A stretch of 64,000 nucleotides of DNA from Musa acuminata AAA Group (taxonomy: Eukaryota; Streptophyta; Magnoliopsida; Zingiberales; Musaceae): positions 16,911,501 through 16,975,500 of the forward strand of contig NC_088347.1 of assembly GCF_036884655.1 (NCBI RefSeq), in the 5' to 3' direction. The notes under the pieces are model-generated. The model made no database searches, was not told the DNA's origin, and worked only from the letters and a program-made list of their open reading frames with translations. The position numbers and the translations under genes are program-made. This document shows positions 9,976-21,870 of this stretch, one piece after another (within the stretch, counting starts at the first letter, position 1; every line of letters starts with the position of its first letter).

Positions 9976-11647
9976 TGTTGAATCTCATATTTTGATGATG
10001 AAACTAATTGATAATTATGTTTATGTTTAACTGTATTTTGAGTGATGCAGGTCTACTCGATCAGGATTAGACAGTTAACGCAGGAGGAATTGACGTTGCG
10101 CCGGAAGAGATCGCGTTAGGATATTGGATGGCTGAATGCTTCGAACGTCGGGCATCGGGCCAAGGAGAACGGAATTGTGCTAAGGATATCGGGGTTACGG
10201 AGGTCAACCGCCGATTGGGCAACAAGCCGCAAGAGAGGATGATGCACTGAAGAATCGGACGAAGCGCAAACCAATGACGTGCCGGGCAACAGAATGTCAA
10301 TTCACGTTGTAATAATTGTCTAGATCGGAGTAGAGTTTTAGTTTGTGTGTGCAGGAATAACTACGATAACGATGAAGACATAAAGTGAAACAAAGTGCTG
10401 GAGTCAAGCGCGAAGGATTCATTGGGAGTTCAAGAGTTCGACGGAAGTCCGAAGGTTCGTGGGGAATGCTGCCGGAACTAGCCGAGAATGAGTAGGGAGC
10501 TTGCCGAAGGGTTTTTCGGAAGCTCGCCAAAAGGTTCGTTGGAAGTTCGCGGAGCTCACCGAGAAATATCGGAGCTTACCAAAGAAGCTCATTGGAACTC
10601 GCCATGATCAAATCGTGAAGTCTAGGAGCTTGCCGGGAGTCCGTAGAATGGTTTCCGAGAGTTTATCGGAAGACCGTCGGAAGTTCGCCGGAAGCTCGCC
10701 GGAAGAAGTCTTGACTTACGGACTTTGTAATAGCTTAGAAAATGTCTTTAAATTCATAGTTAACACATTAATTAGGGTTAGGATTAGGTGTTAATCCTAT
10801 AACCCAAGTAGGGGCCAATTGGGCCCAAGTTCGAACTAGTTTGGGGCAAGATTGAAGCCCAACTAGTGGGCTGAAAACACTGTAGGCGGTGGCACCGCTT
10901 GGGCTGGGCGGTGGGAGAGCTGTGCGGTAGCACCGCCCAGTGCCCGAGAGCTGGGCGGTAGCACCGCTTGGGCTGGGCGGTGGCACCGCCCAGCACTGTC
11001 AGCGCCTGACACGGACAGGCGGTGGCACCGCCCAGCACCCGAGAAGTCGGGCGGTGGCACCGCCAGTGCAACGGTCGACAGGCGGTGGCACCACTAGGCT
11101 CGGGAACTCAAGGGAATTCAAATTTTGGAGATCAAATTTGAATCCTCTTGGGGTCTATAAATACCCCCCAATTCTCAGCAGAGAAAATAACCTTTTGAGA
11201 AGCTAGAAGTTGAGAAAAGCTTTAGGAAAAGTCTTGTTTTCAATAGCTTGAGTGTTCACCTCCTTTCTTTTCATTGAAATCTTTGTAAAAGGGTGAACCA
11301 CTTGTAAGAGGTTGTAAGAGGGGTGTAAGAAGGAGGTTGATCTTCGCCTAGTAAAGGAAGATCATTAGTGGATGCCGGTGGCCTCGACGGAAGAGGAATC
11401 GAAGGAGTGGATGTAGGTCACGATTGACCGAACCACTATAAACTATCGTCTTCTCTGGTTTGCATTTTATTCTTGCCATTTACATACTGCAAACTACTTT
11501 GCTTAGTCACTACGCTTCCATACGCTTCTAAGTTATTAAGCTTTTCAAGTTCAATTTTTTATCGTACGAAAGATTTTTCGAAAACTGAAGTTTTAATCCG
11601 CTGCACTAATTCACCCCCCCCCTCTTAGTGCCGCTCCGATCCTAACA
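9976..11647 (+). repeat. 3' LTR of element B (1,672 bp)
   Basis: Nearly the same sequence as 4460-6076, beginning TGTTGAATCTC and ending GATCCTAACA. It has extra blocks in the palindrome array (near 10910-10935), beside aaatttggag (near 11125) and a tgccggtggcctcgacgg block (near 11374) that are missing from the 5' copy. The target duplication TAAGG follows at 11648-11652. Confidence 0.92.
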
Positions 11648-11652
11648 TAAGG

Positions 11653-12173
11653 ATCTTTTACCTGTATATGGAGGTAATAGCCTTAAGGTTGAAGGCTACA
11701 CAAACTCAAGTTTTCAGTCTGATGTCGATGATAGCAAGTCGAATTCAGGGTATGTGTACACCTTGAATGGAGGAGTAGTGTGCTGGAAGAGTTCCAAGCA
11801 AGATACTACTGCTGACTCGACCACAGAGGCGGAGTACATTGCTGTATCAGATGCAGCAAAGGAGGGAGTCTGATTGTAGAAGTTCATTACAGATTTGGGA
11901 GTCGTGCCGGGTAGCGAGGAGCCGATCTCCCTATATTGCGACAACAACGGGGCGATTGCTCAAGCAAAGGAACCTAGGTCTCATCAGAAATCTAAGCATG
12001 TTCTGAGGAGGTTCCACCTTATCAGAAAGATCGTAACCCGAGGAGATGTAGTAGTGGAAAGAGTTCCATCCGAAGATAACATTGCAGATCCACTAACAAA
12101 GCCGTTGTCTCATATTGTCTTTGAGCGTCACAGGGGTCTGATGGGGATTAGACACATACGTGATTGGCTTTAG
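11653..12173 (+). pseudogene. Element C: RNase H end of pol, decayed
   Basis: Continuation of the fragment at 4424-4459 after element B. It reads the Copia RNase H C-terminus: TTADSTTEAEYIA with the catalytic Glu, SLYCDNNGAI with a catalytic Asp, VERVPSEDNIADPLTKPL and the end RHIRDWL with its stop at 12171-12173. Two in-frame stops (about 11871-11878) interrupt GVWVKKF and the early part is frameshifted. No upstream pol domains remain. Confidence 0.85.
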
Positions 12174-12187
12174 GTCAAGTGGGAGAT

Positions 12188-13685
12188 TGCTAGTCATAGG
12201 TGCCCAGCAAGCCAATCACGTGAGTGATGGCACATGTGACTTGATACATAATCTTTTTTCTTATTATATTTTGGCGTATATCACTTTATAACTATTGCAT
12301 AAATGCATATATATATATATTGTGATGTCCTTGGATTTGTGCAATGGGAATCGGATCGTGATGAGATCACGATAATGAGATCGATTCACCTTTAAACACA
12401 TATCCTAAATAATCCCGATCATAGGTTACTCGAGAGGGACATCGTGATAACCGGACAGACTGGTGTGCTATATACCCGTCCATATGATAGATGTAGTTGG
12501 TCTCATAGTTGCTCGTGTAGGGACACTAGGGATACAGTACAGGTGCTCATTGGAGAATGAGTTCACTGATTGATCCGCTTACGGAATGCTGGATGGTTGA
12601 TGATGCCTTATTGTCAGACAACGATTCCGTAGTCCTAGTGGTGTATCTGGTCCTTAGACTTGAGACACCAAGGATGTCCTGTATGAGTGCTCCACTCTTT
12701 GATACCAGACTTATAGGTTTGGCTATCCCAGATCTAGTATAGCTGGTCATTGGGAGTGGTAGTCGACCTTACAAGGGCTATTGAGTGTCGATAGAGGATC
12801 ATCCACTCTTGGCATCATGAGAGGGAATATCCTATGTGTTCTTGCTCAGACAAATCCCTGGCCAGGGTCATTCGGGTTGAGAGAGAAAGAGTTCTCTAGG
12901 AGAATCCGATTAGAGCGAGACTCGAGTAGAAACTGTATGGGCCTGATAACACCATGCTCAATATACGGTCTTTGGGATATTAGATGTATGAGGGACAATA
13001 GGTACACGGTAACTAAGGACAGACAGGTCCAATGGATTGGATTCCCCTGTATCGTCTGGGGACTACGGCTTAGTGGCCTAGTACGTCCGTAGTCGATGAG
13101 TTGAGTGAATTATTACAGAGATAATAATTCACTGAGTTAGAAGGAGTTCCGACAGGTATGACTCACGGCCAGCTCGATATTGGGCCTATAGGGTCACACA
13201 CATATGGTAGGCATTGCGATGAGTAGAGGTTCGGATATGAGATATCCGACGGAGCCCTTGTCTTATTGGATGCAGATCTAATACCCACTAGGGGAGGACC
13301 CATTAGGGTTTGACAGGGGACCTCTATAAATAGGAGGGATTCAAAGCCTCATAGGCTAGAGCCTTTGCTTGCCTTTCCTATTCTCCTCTCCCTCTCCACC
13401 TTAGAGCAGGCGTGGAGTTTTGAGGAGCGTTGTCGTAACCCTACTGTGTGGATCACCGCTAGAGAGGAGGATGCTTGACCTCCTTCACCCTCTCCTAAGG
13501 ATCTGCAAGGAAATAGGGATATACGATCTCCCTAGGTAACACAATCTACTCTATGCGCAGTTTTGAGTTTCGCGGATTTTGCGCACCAATCTTCGCACGA
13601 CGACGAACATCTTTTTGGGAATCGGGGATTTTGTTTTCTTGTTCTTCCGCTACGCATATGATGTTGCCCCCAAGATTTCCCAACA
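12188..13685 (+). repeat. 3' LTR of element C (Tork-like, 1,498 bp)
   Basis: A purine tract (aagtgggagat) precedes TGCTAGTCATAGG, and the LTR ends GATTTCCCAACA. It aligns over its length with the LTRs of K and N. U3 holds perfect inverted repeats: ATCGTGAT-GAG-ATCACGAT (12355-12373), GACTACGG with CCGTAGTC (13061-13068 and 13087-13094), 12-bp arms starting AGTGAATTATTA (13104-13115 and 13122-13133), and TCGGATAT-GAG-ATATCCGA (13231-13249). The TATA box lies in ctctataaatagg near 13322-13334. Confidence 0.9.
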
Positions 13686-13800
13686 CCTTCCCCTATTTTA
13701 AATTGCTACTCCTTTGCGAGGGCTCCTCTCCCTCATACTCCGGCCACCAAACTTGATTGTAAGTTGTGATCTGCACTGATCACAGCCTGCGTCGCCTATT

Positions 13801-14845
13801 ATGGACTGCTACCTCACTGTCAACTACCATAATATGTCCTCATCATCTACATCTGACGCTTCGGTTACTATTCTTGCAGGAAACCACAATACTTTTTCCT
13901 CTACAGGCCTTATTTCTATCAATGCTGTAACTCTCATTCTCTTCAAGTTATCAAAAGGTGGCAACTACGCATCCTGGCGTGCTCAATTTTAAATTCTCTT
14001 ATTTGGCTATGATCTATTAGGTTACGTCGACGGCTCTCTCCATTATCCACTAGCGATGCTCAACATCTCAAGAGCACCCAGTCTAGTACCAAATCTAGAC
14101 TATAAACTGTGGTTACGCTAAGATTATCTCATCCTTCAAGCAATTGAAGCTTTCGTCGCTGGATCCCTTGCCCCACTCATATCTTCATGTGACTCTGTTG
14201 TCGAAGCCTGGTGCAAGCTACAAACCACCTTAGCAAATCGTTCGTGTACTCGCCTGCTTAGTCTCCTATCTAGTCTCATGCAAACAAAACAAGAGGGAAG
14301 TACCATTGCTGACTATCTACAAAATATCAAAGTTATCATTGATAACTTGGCCCTGATAGATCATAATCTTAGTGATTAAGAAGTCATTATCCATACACTT
14401 AATAGCCTTAGGGATGAGTATAAGGAACTGGCAGCAGCGATTTAGGCACGTGACTCACTGATATTATTTGAAGAACTCTTTGACAAGTTGACTGACTATG
14501 AGATACATCTTAAGCGTGAAGACAAATTGCTGGGTCCATCCATCATAGCTCAAGTCAATCAAAAATCATATAACAAAGGCAACCGATACAACGAAACCAT
14601 CAATAAAGGTTTGGCCAGCATGCCTCTTGAATTTGTGGGCTCTAACCAAACCTCCCCCTATCCACCTCATCAGCATTTCAATTGCAACCATCAAGGTGGC
14701 TACTACAATTATCCTTAGTCATAGTGTCTCGATCATACAAATCAACAAAGAGTTGTCAGCCAACTGTGTGACAAAGTTGGCCACTCAGCAAAGGTTTATA
14801 GAACTTGACTCAGACTTCCTCCTCCATCACATTGGCCTCACGTAA
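13801..14845 (+). pseudogene. gag of the Ale-like element
   Basis: Starts at ATG 13801. The stretch KLSKGGNYASWRAQF is followed by a stop at 13990-13992, then GYDLLGYVDGS, SLLSSLMQTKQEGSTIADYLQNIK, HTLNSLRDEYKEL and FEELFDKLTDYE, interrupted by further in-frame stops. A degenerate zinc knuckle (QLCDKVGHSAKVY) lies near 14756-14800, its last Cys replaced by Tyr. Too broken for function. Confidence 0.8.
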
Positions 14846-14869
14846 ATCTTACAACTACTCCGAATACTA

Positions 14870-16065
14870 GTGACCAAAATTGGAATGGACTCTAGTGCCT
14901 CTCATCACATTATTTCTGATCTACAAAACTTGTCCGTCCACAACAACTATGACGAAAATGAAGAAATCATCATCGGTGATGGTAACGGACTTCCCATTAC
15001 TCATACTGGCTCCATAATGCTCAATTCACATAGCACAACCTTTACGCTCGATGATGTTTTATGTGCACCTCACATCAAACAAAAATCATTTTTGTTTCTC
15101 AATTCTGTAAACAAAATAAACCTCAATTGAATTCTTTCCTAACTCCTTTCATGTCAAGGATTTGAGCACGGGGGCATTCTTAGTCCGAGGCCAGAGTAAG
15201 GACAACATTTATGAGTGGTCGTCAGTTCCTCAAATCACCCAACCCGCTACCTACTCTTCCATCGCAACTCCAACTAATGTGTGGCATCGTCATCTTGGTC
15301 ATCTCTCATCTTTTATCCAGCAAAAATTACTTTCCCGTTATTCTCTTCCTATGCTTAAAACCAATAACATTATAACTCATTGTGATGCTTGTTTAAGTAA
15401 TAAAAGTCATAGACTCCCATTTAGAATATCCTCCATATCCTGCTCTAAACCCTTTGAGGTTATTTGCACTGATGTTTGGGGCCCCGCTCCAATCACTTCC
15501 TTTGACAAGTTTAGATTTTATATTATTTTCGTAGACTATTTCACTAAGAACATATGGTTATACCCTCTTCACCATAAATATGAAGTTTCAACAATCTTTA
15601 CCAACTTTTGAACATTGGTTGAGAACTTCTTTTAGTCTATAATTAAAACTGTTTACTCCGATGGTGGAGGCGAATATTAAGTCCTCACATCCTGCCTCTC
15701 TGCTTATGGTATACAATACCTCAAGTCACCCCCACATACTCCTCAACTCGTTGGCTCTGCTGAATGTAAACATCGACATATAGTTGAAATTGGTTTCACA
15801 CTCCTACACCAAGCCTCTATGCCAACAACTTTTTGGACTGCAGCATTTCAAGCTGCCGTCTACCTCATATCGTATGCTCACTCCAGTCCTCAAGTACGAG
15901 TCATCATTTAGAAAACTATTTCATAAATCCCCAAACCTTCAAAAACTTAAAGTGTTTGGATGTTTATGTTATCCATGGCTCCGTCCCTATGCCTCACATA
16001 AGATAACATCAAAATCTAAGCATTGCGTTTTCATTGGATACTCTCTTGAACATAATGCCTTTTGA
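14870..16065 (+). pseudogene. Protease and integrase remnants of the Ale-like element
   Basis: 14870-15130 reads the protease start, with GMDSSASHHI in place of the usual DSG-A-SHH context. 15162-15611 carries the integrase zinc domain (WHRHLGHLS, then CDACLSNKSHR) and the first catalytic Asp (ICTDVWGP). A stop at 15609-15611 and more after it precede the second Asp region (VYSDGGGEY) and a damaged third motif. Around 15784-16065 the C-terminal part (LKVFGCLCYPWLRPY, then KSKHCVFIGYSLEH) is readable in a different frame. Confidence 0.8.
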
Positions 16066-16589
16066 TGCTGTGAACCCCAATCTCAAAAAGTCTTTACGTC
16101 CTGTCATGTTATTTTTATTGAGACTACCTTTCCGTTTCAAAACCCCAAGTCTCCTGCTGTGCGACCTACTCCATCACATATACATCACTGGAGTACGCCA
16201 TCAATCCCGTCAACCGAGTCTCCTATAGTACCATCTAGCCCTTCTTTTCAAGATCCACACTCTCTCCTTCTCCTGGTTCAACAGCTCCTCACTCCCTCCA
16301 TTATGCCTCTCCCTTCTTCATAAGGTTCCCCTATGAATGAAGGCATGCCCTTGGAAACACAACCACTACCTTTATCCTCTCCTAGAACTAATGACATTGA
16401 AGTCCCCCAGCCTACCCTAACCCGTGTTAGTGCCTCTCCACCGCCCATACCTACAACACACCCTATGGCCCTTGGACATCCAATGACAATGCGCTCCATA
16501 TCTTTAAACTACGACAAGTTCTTGACCTACATACCATCATAACATCCTCGTCAAAGACCACTGAACCTACCACAATTACTTAAGCCCAA

Positions 16590-18118
16590 AAATCTCCATA
16601 CTGGCGTAAAGCCATGTGTGAAGAATATGATGCCCTCCTCCATAATTCTACATGGACCCTTGTACCCTCTTATCTCACACAAAATATCATCGGGTGTAAG
16701 TGGGTCTTTCGAATTAAGCGGAACCCAGATGGATTCGTTGCCAGATATAAAGCGCATCTAGTGGCCAAAGGGTTTCATCAACGTCCTGGTGTTGACTTCA
16801 CAGAGACATTTAGTCCTGTTGTTAAACCCACAACAATCCGACTTATTCTGAGTTTGGCCATCTCATAAGGCTGGCATTTATGATAACTCGATATTAACAA
16901 TGCCTTCTTACAGGGGACCCTAACTGACGATGTCTTTATGCAACAACCTCCTGGCTTCATTCACCCTCAGTATCCAAAGCATGTTTGTAAATTACAAAAA
17001 GCTATTTATGGACTTCATCAAGCTCCAAGAGCTTGGTACACCGAACTTAGCTCGTTTTTGGCATTAATTGTCATCATCAACTCCAAGTCTGATACCTTCC
17101 TATTTCTCGATCATCAAAGTGGTAATATAATATATCTTATAGTATATGTGGATGATATTATTGTCATAGGCAAAAATCCTATGGAAATCAAGACATTCCT
17201 CTAGCATTTAGTAGATCAATTTTATCTTAAAGATCTAGGAACCTTGAGCTTTTTTTGGGAGTGGAAGCAATATACACATCTTCAGGACTCTTTCTATCAC
17301 AACCAAAGTATATTCAAGATCTATTATCTAAAATGAACATGCAAGATGCAAAGGCAGTTACAACACCTTTATCTATTGGCGAGTCGCTCAAACTATGTGA
17401 TGGAAGCCCTACTACAGACCCAACTCAATACCAACAAGTCGTTGACTTCTTACAGTACTTATCTCTCACCCGTCCATATATCTCATTTGCGACCAATAAA
17501 TTATCTCAATTCATGCATCGACTATCTACTATGCATTGGTCTGCAATCAAACGAATCTTGCGGTATCTTCATGGGACTCTCAATCATAACCTCTTTTTCC
17601 GCAAACACTCCCCCCTTCATCTCCATGCCTTTGTTGATGTTGATTGGGCAGGGAATTTTGATGACAGAATATCCATGTTAGAGTATATCATCTTCTTTGG
17701 ACCTAATCCAATCAGTTGGAGTTCTAAGAAGCAAAAGACAGTTGCACATTCTACAATGGAAGCTGAATACCGTGCCATAGCAACCGCTGCTGTAGAACTT
17801 AATTGGGTCACGAATCCACTAAAGGAACTTGGCATCAACATCACCTCTACTCCTACAATATATTATGACAATGTCGGAGCCACTTACCTATGCGCCAATC
17901 TAGTATTCCACTCACGCATGAAACACATAGCCACCGACTTTCACTTTGTGCGAGAACAAGTTGTTAGATATCAACTATGTGTTTCTCACGTACATACGAC
18001 TGATCAACTAGAGGACTCACTCACGAAGCCTCTCACCCGAAAATCATTTTCATCACATCGGTCCAAGATCGGCATCATTGACAGGAGCACCGTCTTGCGG
18101 GGGCATGATAACAATTAA
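16590..18118 (+). pseudogene. RT and RNase H of the Ale-like element
   Basis: The RT begins with ALLHNSTWTLVP and GCKWVFRIKRNPDG, then YKAHLVAKGFHQRPGVDFTE; a stop at 16866-16868 interrupts it. LQKAIYGLHQAPRAWY and LIVYVDDIIVIG keep the YVDD active site (near 17140-17170). 17255-18118 is open for 287 codons covering the RT end and RNase H (VDWAG, TVAHSTMEAEYRA, YYDNVGATYL), ending at the LTR. The RNase H catalytic residues are largely present, but RT is split into at least three frames. Confidence 0.85.
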
Positions 18119-18296
18119 GATCTCCCTTGATAATAGCCTTAACAATAGTCAAGATCTCCTCAACTACATGAGGAAATATCATAAATTTGTTGAGGAAAAT
18201 CCTCTTTTGTTGAGGAAAATTCTCCCTTCTAACATGTATAAATAGGGAGTATTGTTTTAAACTCAAGAATATCTTCCTCGTATTTTATTTCTAACA
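18106..18296 (+). repeat. 3' LTR of the Ale-like element (191 bp)
   Basis: A purine tract (cttgcgggggca) precedes TGATAACAATTAAG, and the segment ends TTCTAACA. It contains TATAAATA at 18237-18244 and a tandem pair of TTGTTGAGGAAAAT (about 18188-18221). Short LTRs are typical of Ale elements. The boundaries are inferred from the purine tract and the TG...CA ends because no second copy is present. Confidence 0.65.
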
Positions 18297-19271
18297 ATTC
18301 AAATTGATGAGCTATAATATGTTATTATTAAATAAAAAATTTAATATTAAAAATCTAAAATTAAATAATAATAAATGTAAAGATTACGATACATATCTTT
18401 TAATTATGATTCAAAAAATATTTTCTCTTATCTATAAATGCACTATCATCGGATCCAAGATCTATAATGATATTGATCTACAAAGAGAACTAAATTCATC
18501 TTTTTCTTTTTTTCTATCCTTATTTGCATGCCTACGTATTCAATTATTATATGTTTATATTGTATTGAGTCTCTAGAAGGTCCTGTTTATTTATAAGCGA
18601 GAGCAAATGGTTTACAATAAGTAATTAGGAGAGTTCCTCCGATTAAGATCATCTCTTAAAGAACCCTATCATAATTGAATTTTCTTTCTATTAGTCGAAT
18701 CCATAATCAGAATCTAATCATATCAATAATATATTTTACCTAATTAGAGAGGGCTATATAATCTAATATTCTCCCACGTGACCCATTAATCGGTAAGATA
18801 CAAAAGGTTCAAAATAAAAAAATAAATAAAAATAAAATTTATTTTAAAATAATTTTATCTAATTAGATTCTAAATTTTAAAAATTATTTATACATGCATG
18901 AATTTAAAAAAAGATAGGCTAATATGTCCAATAAATATAATAATACTATATTAAGCTTGACTAACAATGCGAGTTAGTGGTTGATGTTATCAATGTCATA
19001 CTTCCTTCTATGTACCATAACACTATTAGCCTTTCCTAATATAATCAAAATGACTCATGTAATTTGTCTTGTTAAGATAATGCTACCATCACATTCAACC
19101 ATAATACATACATACATAAATGTGAACAGGATAGTAGAAACAAATAACTCTAAGTACGTAAGTAAGAATGTCAATTATAATGTCCACTCAAACATGCATC
19201 ACTATATCTTTTATGGGTTGCTCACAAACCTAATTATTCTTTCAAACACTTTTGATTGTAAGTCTTAAGTA
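18297..19271. other. Unassigned AT-rich segment
   Basis: No supported gene. 18300-18560 is mostly A/T with short ORFs. 18590-18780 contains a less biased stretch (gagttcctccgattaagatc and ctcccacgtgacccattaatc). 18900-19270 has a plain AT-rich stretch with a gacta/agttag patch. It ends where LTR E resumes near 19272. It may be remains of an unrelated old element; I recognise no domain. Confidence 0.4.
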
Positions 19272-19403
19272 AATGAACAAGAAATCATCCTCTCCTTCGG
19301 CATATTAGATAATCAGCTTGTTGACTCTTGTAACTTCTGATCTCCTTGGCGTAATGTCTAATCCTTCCACCCGATGCCCGAATTCATGACACGAAGTCCT
19401 TAT
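19272..19403 (-). repeat. Element E 3' LTR, left fragment
   Basis: The words atcatcctctccttcggc, tctgatctccttggc and gatgcccgaattcatgac match the U3 5' end of sister LTRs (39020-39135, 32020-32130). It is separated from 27832-27986 by element D. The LTR breaks off at about 19272 with no terminus, so a deletion or rearrangement removed the rest. Confidence 0.75.
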
Positions 19404-20718
19404 TATTAGGATCAAGAGCGGCACTAGAGGGGGGGGGGGGGGGGGGGGTGGTGGGTGAATTGAATTAGTGCATCGAAAAATTCTTCGATGTTAGAAAAAT
19501 GTTCGTTTCGATTCAATCCGTTTCAGAAATATATTGAACTTGAAAGCTTTCGTAAAAGTGCTAAGAGAAGGTTAAGGAAGCTTGTAGTAATGTAAATTAC
19601 ATAAATAGAAAGGCAAACTAGAATTTAGAGTGGTTCAGTCGAAATGACCTACATCCACTTTCGGATTCCTCCATCGAGGTCACTAACGTCCACTAAAGGC
19701 CTTCCTTCAATAGGCGAAGGCCAACCACCTTTTACAGCTCTTTCTCCTTTTGCCAGGATTAGAAGATAACCCTTATAAGTCTCACTCCTCTTTCTTGGAT
19801 GGTTACAAGGCTAAGAGAGGGAGGAGGAGAACTCTTCTCACTTTTAATACTTTTCACACTTCAAACACTTAGAATTTTTCACACATATAATAGCACTTTG
19901 TTAACCTTTCATGCAGAAAAGGGTGGGGTATTTATAGGCCCAAATGGCTTCAGAAATGGAGACAAAAAATGTCCCATCTCAGATTTCCAAGGTACTAGCG
20001 GTACCACCACCATTACTGGGCGGTACCACCGCTTGACACCTGACATTGGGCGGTACCATCGCTCAATCTAGGTGGTACCATCACCTGATAGAGCTCGGAG
20101 ACCGAGCTCTGGTGGTACCACTGCCTGACAGGGGCGGTACCACCCCCTAGACCACTTGGGAGACTGGGTCTTCCAGGCGGTACCATCGTCGGTCATGTTT
20201 TCAGGGGCTGAATGGGTTGTTCAATTCGGCCCAATTTAGCCCTGTTTAGGGCCTAGTTGGCCCCTAACTAAGTTAGTGGGATTATCTCCCAATCCTAACT
20301 CAATATATGGACTAACTATAATAATTAAGATAATTTGACATAGCATCTTGTTCCGGTACATCAATTGCTCTTCCGATGAGCTTCCGGCAATCTTCCGGCG
20401 ATCTTCCGACGAACTCTCGACAATATTCTGACGGACTCCCGGTAAGCTCCCAAACTTTACGACGATCTTCTTGGTGAGTTCCGACGAGCTTCTTTGGCAA
20501 GTTCTTGGACTTCTCGGTTAGTTCCGGTAGAACTTCCGATGAACGTCCGGACTTCCGACGAACTCTTGAACTCCTGACGAGATCTCGATCTTGACTCCAG
20601 CACAACATCTGCTTTATGTCTTACTACTATCGTAGTTAACCCTGCACACTTTTCTCAACATATAGATTAGATCAAACATTTTATAATTGATTTCATCATC
20701 AAAATCTGAGATTCAATA
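19404..20718 (-). repeat. 3' LTR of element D (1,315 bp)
   Basis: Ends are TATTAGG (from TGTTAGG) and ATTCAATA (from ATTCAACA), both G-to-A or C-to-T changes. It contains an unusually long G-run near 19430-19449, a TATA region (tatttatagg near 19930), GGCGGTACCACCGC palindromes (20000-20180), and a perfect hairpin GAGCTCGG-AGA-CCGAGCTC (20091-20109). Degenerate CTTCCGACGA repeats fill 20370-20570. Confidence 0.88.
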
Positions 20719-21870
20719 ATCTTCCTCTTTTTGATGATGACAATCAATTGATGACGGAGTTAACCTTAACCCCCTCTATCTATATGCCATACTTGAGAAA
20801 ATACATTCTTGAATTTAAGGCTTTTGAATTCAAGAAACAAACTGATAAGATAAGTTCATCAAACTTATCAACATGCACATCATGATTCCCATCATGATCT
20901 AACATTCTCAAAATACGATACCAATTATTTATCAAAATGATGTCTAAGGTATGACATCCATTTTCAAGTATGATATTTCAAATATGAAAGATGACAAAGA
21001 TAGCAATTCATCATTCTATATCAAGATATCAATTGTAAAATAACAAGTTAAGCTCTAGATATCTTATCATAATGAAAGAAATTTATCAAGTAAACATTTC
21101 AAGTATATATGATGAAATACATTGCATACATTTGTCATCAATTTATCACATTTTGATATTTATTTTTCCTCCTTTGTCATCAACAAAAAGGAGAACAATT
21201 GAACAATGCAAGTGTGGTAAAAAAATTCAAGCAAATTTCATACTCAAAACGTTCTCATCATTAAATATTATCAACATTAAAGCGATAGATTCCATCAACT
21301 TCTCCCCCTTTGTCATCACAACTTTGCATGAAGAAGAGGAAGGAAGGTAAGGAGGGAATCGATTAAGAACTAAATTTGTGAAATGATTTAAGTCAAAAAT
21401 GATAAATAAGTTTTTGTTAAAACATGCTTTCATTTTGACAAAGAGAAGAGATTCATGAAAAGAATCAAGATATCCATACGAAATCAAATCCCAAATCTTG
21501 GAAGTAATCATCACACACTAAAATTCATCTTTAAGGATCAAGATATCCATTATAATTCAGAAAATTCATCTTTCATGAAAGGAATAAGGAGGAATTCATG
21601 AGAGAGGAGTGTCACATGAAAGAGAAATTTATGAATAAAACTTCATGGTGAGAGGAGCATTACATCAAATCCATTTCCCATTAAAAATTCATGTGTGAAA
21701 ACCATGAGAGATGCATTTGTCAATGAATTCCATGTATCAAACATCATTAAGTGATGGAGTAAGGATATGAAGTAAACTTGATATCAAGGAAGATAAAAAA
21801 AATGAAATAAATTCATGAAAGCTCCATTTATGAAATACAAAAGATAGTCCAGAAAAGTTATACATCAAAT
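20719..21870 (-). other. Non-coding 3' interior of element D
   Basis: Between the RNase H stop and the LTR. Next to the LTR is a purine tract on the minus strand (complement of tcttcctctttttg, 20720-20733), and another purine/tgatgaca module lies at about 21160-21190 and 21300-21320. No gene. SIRE-type elements often have extra DNA here. Confidence 0.6.

Larger units (their letters stand above)
4460..11647 (+). mobile_element. Element B: complete gag-only (TR-GAG-type) Copia element
   Basis: This 7,188-bp element has two LTRs (4460-6076 and 9976-11647), a primer-binding site, a gag pseudogene, about 2.9 kb of non-coding DNA and a polypurine tract. It is flanked by a perfect 5-bp duplication TAAGG (4455-4459 and 11648-11652). 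Removing it restores a continuous RNase H sequence of element C that aligns with the uninterrupted paralogue near 60316-60363. There is no protease, integrase, RT or RNase H, so it depended on enzymes supplied in trans. The LTRs resemble those of the coding element D. Confidence 0.93.
13686..18296 (+). mobile_element. Decayed Ale/Retrofit-like Copia element
   Basis: Gag, protease, integrase, RT and RNase H remnants follow in Copia order, ending in a short 3' LTR (18106-18296). No matching 5' LTR is visible: the sequence begins directly at the end of LTR C. Stops and frameshifts in every domain mark it as old. The short LTR and the gag style (FKLSKGGNYASWRAQF, then VEAWCKLQTTLANRS) fit the Ale/Retrofit lineage. 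Confidence 0.85.

Noticed and set aside
12557..13092. Repeated open frames MSSLIDPLTECWMV and REKEFSGRIRLERDSS in LTRs of C, K and N
   Set aside because: They lie in U3, occur only because the LTRs are copies, and no known domain is seen; a second-frame counterpart exists for the same DNA.
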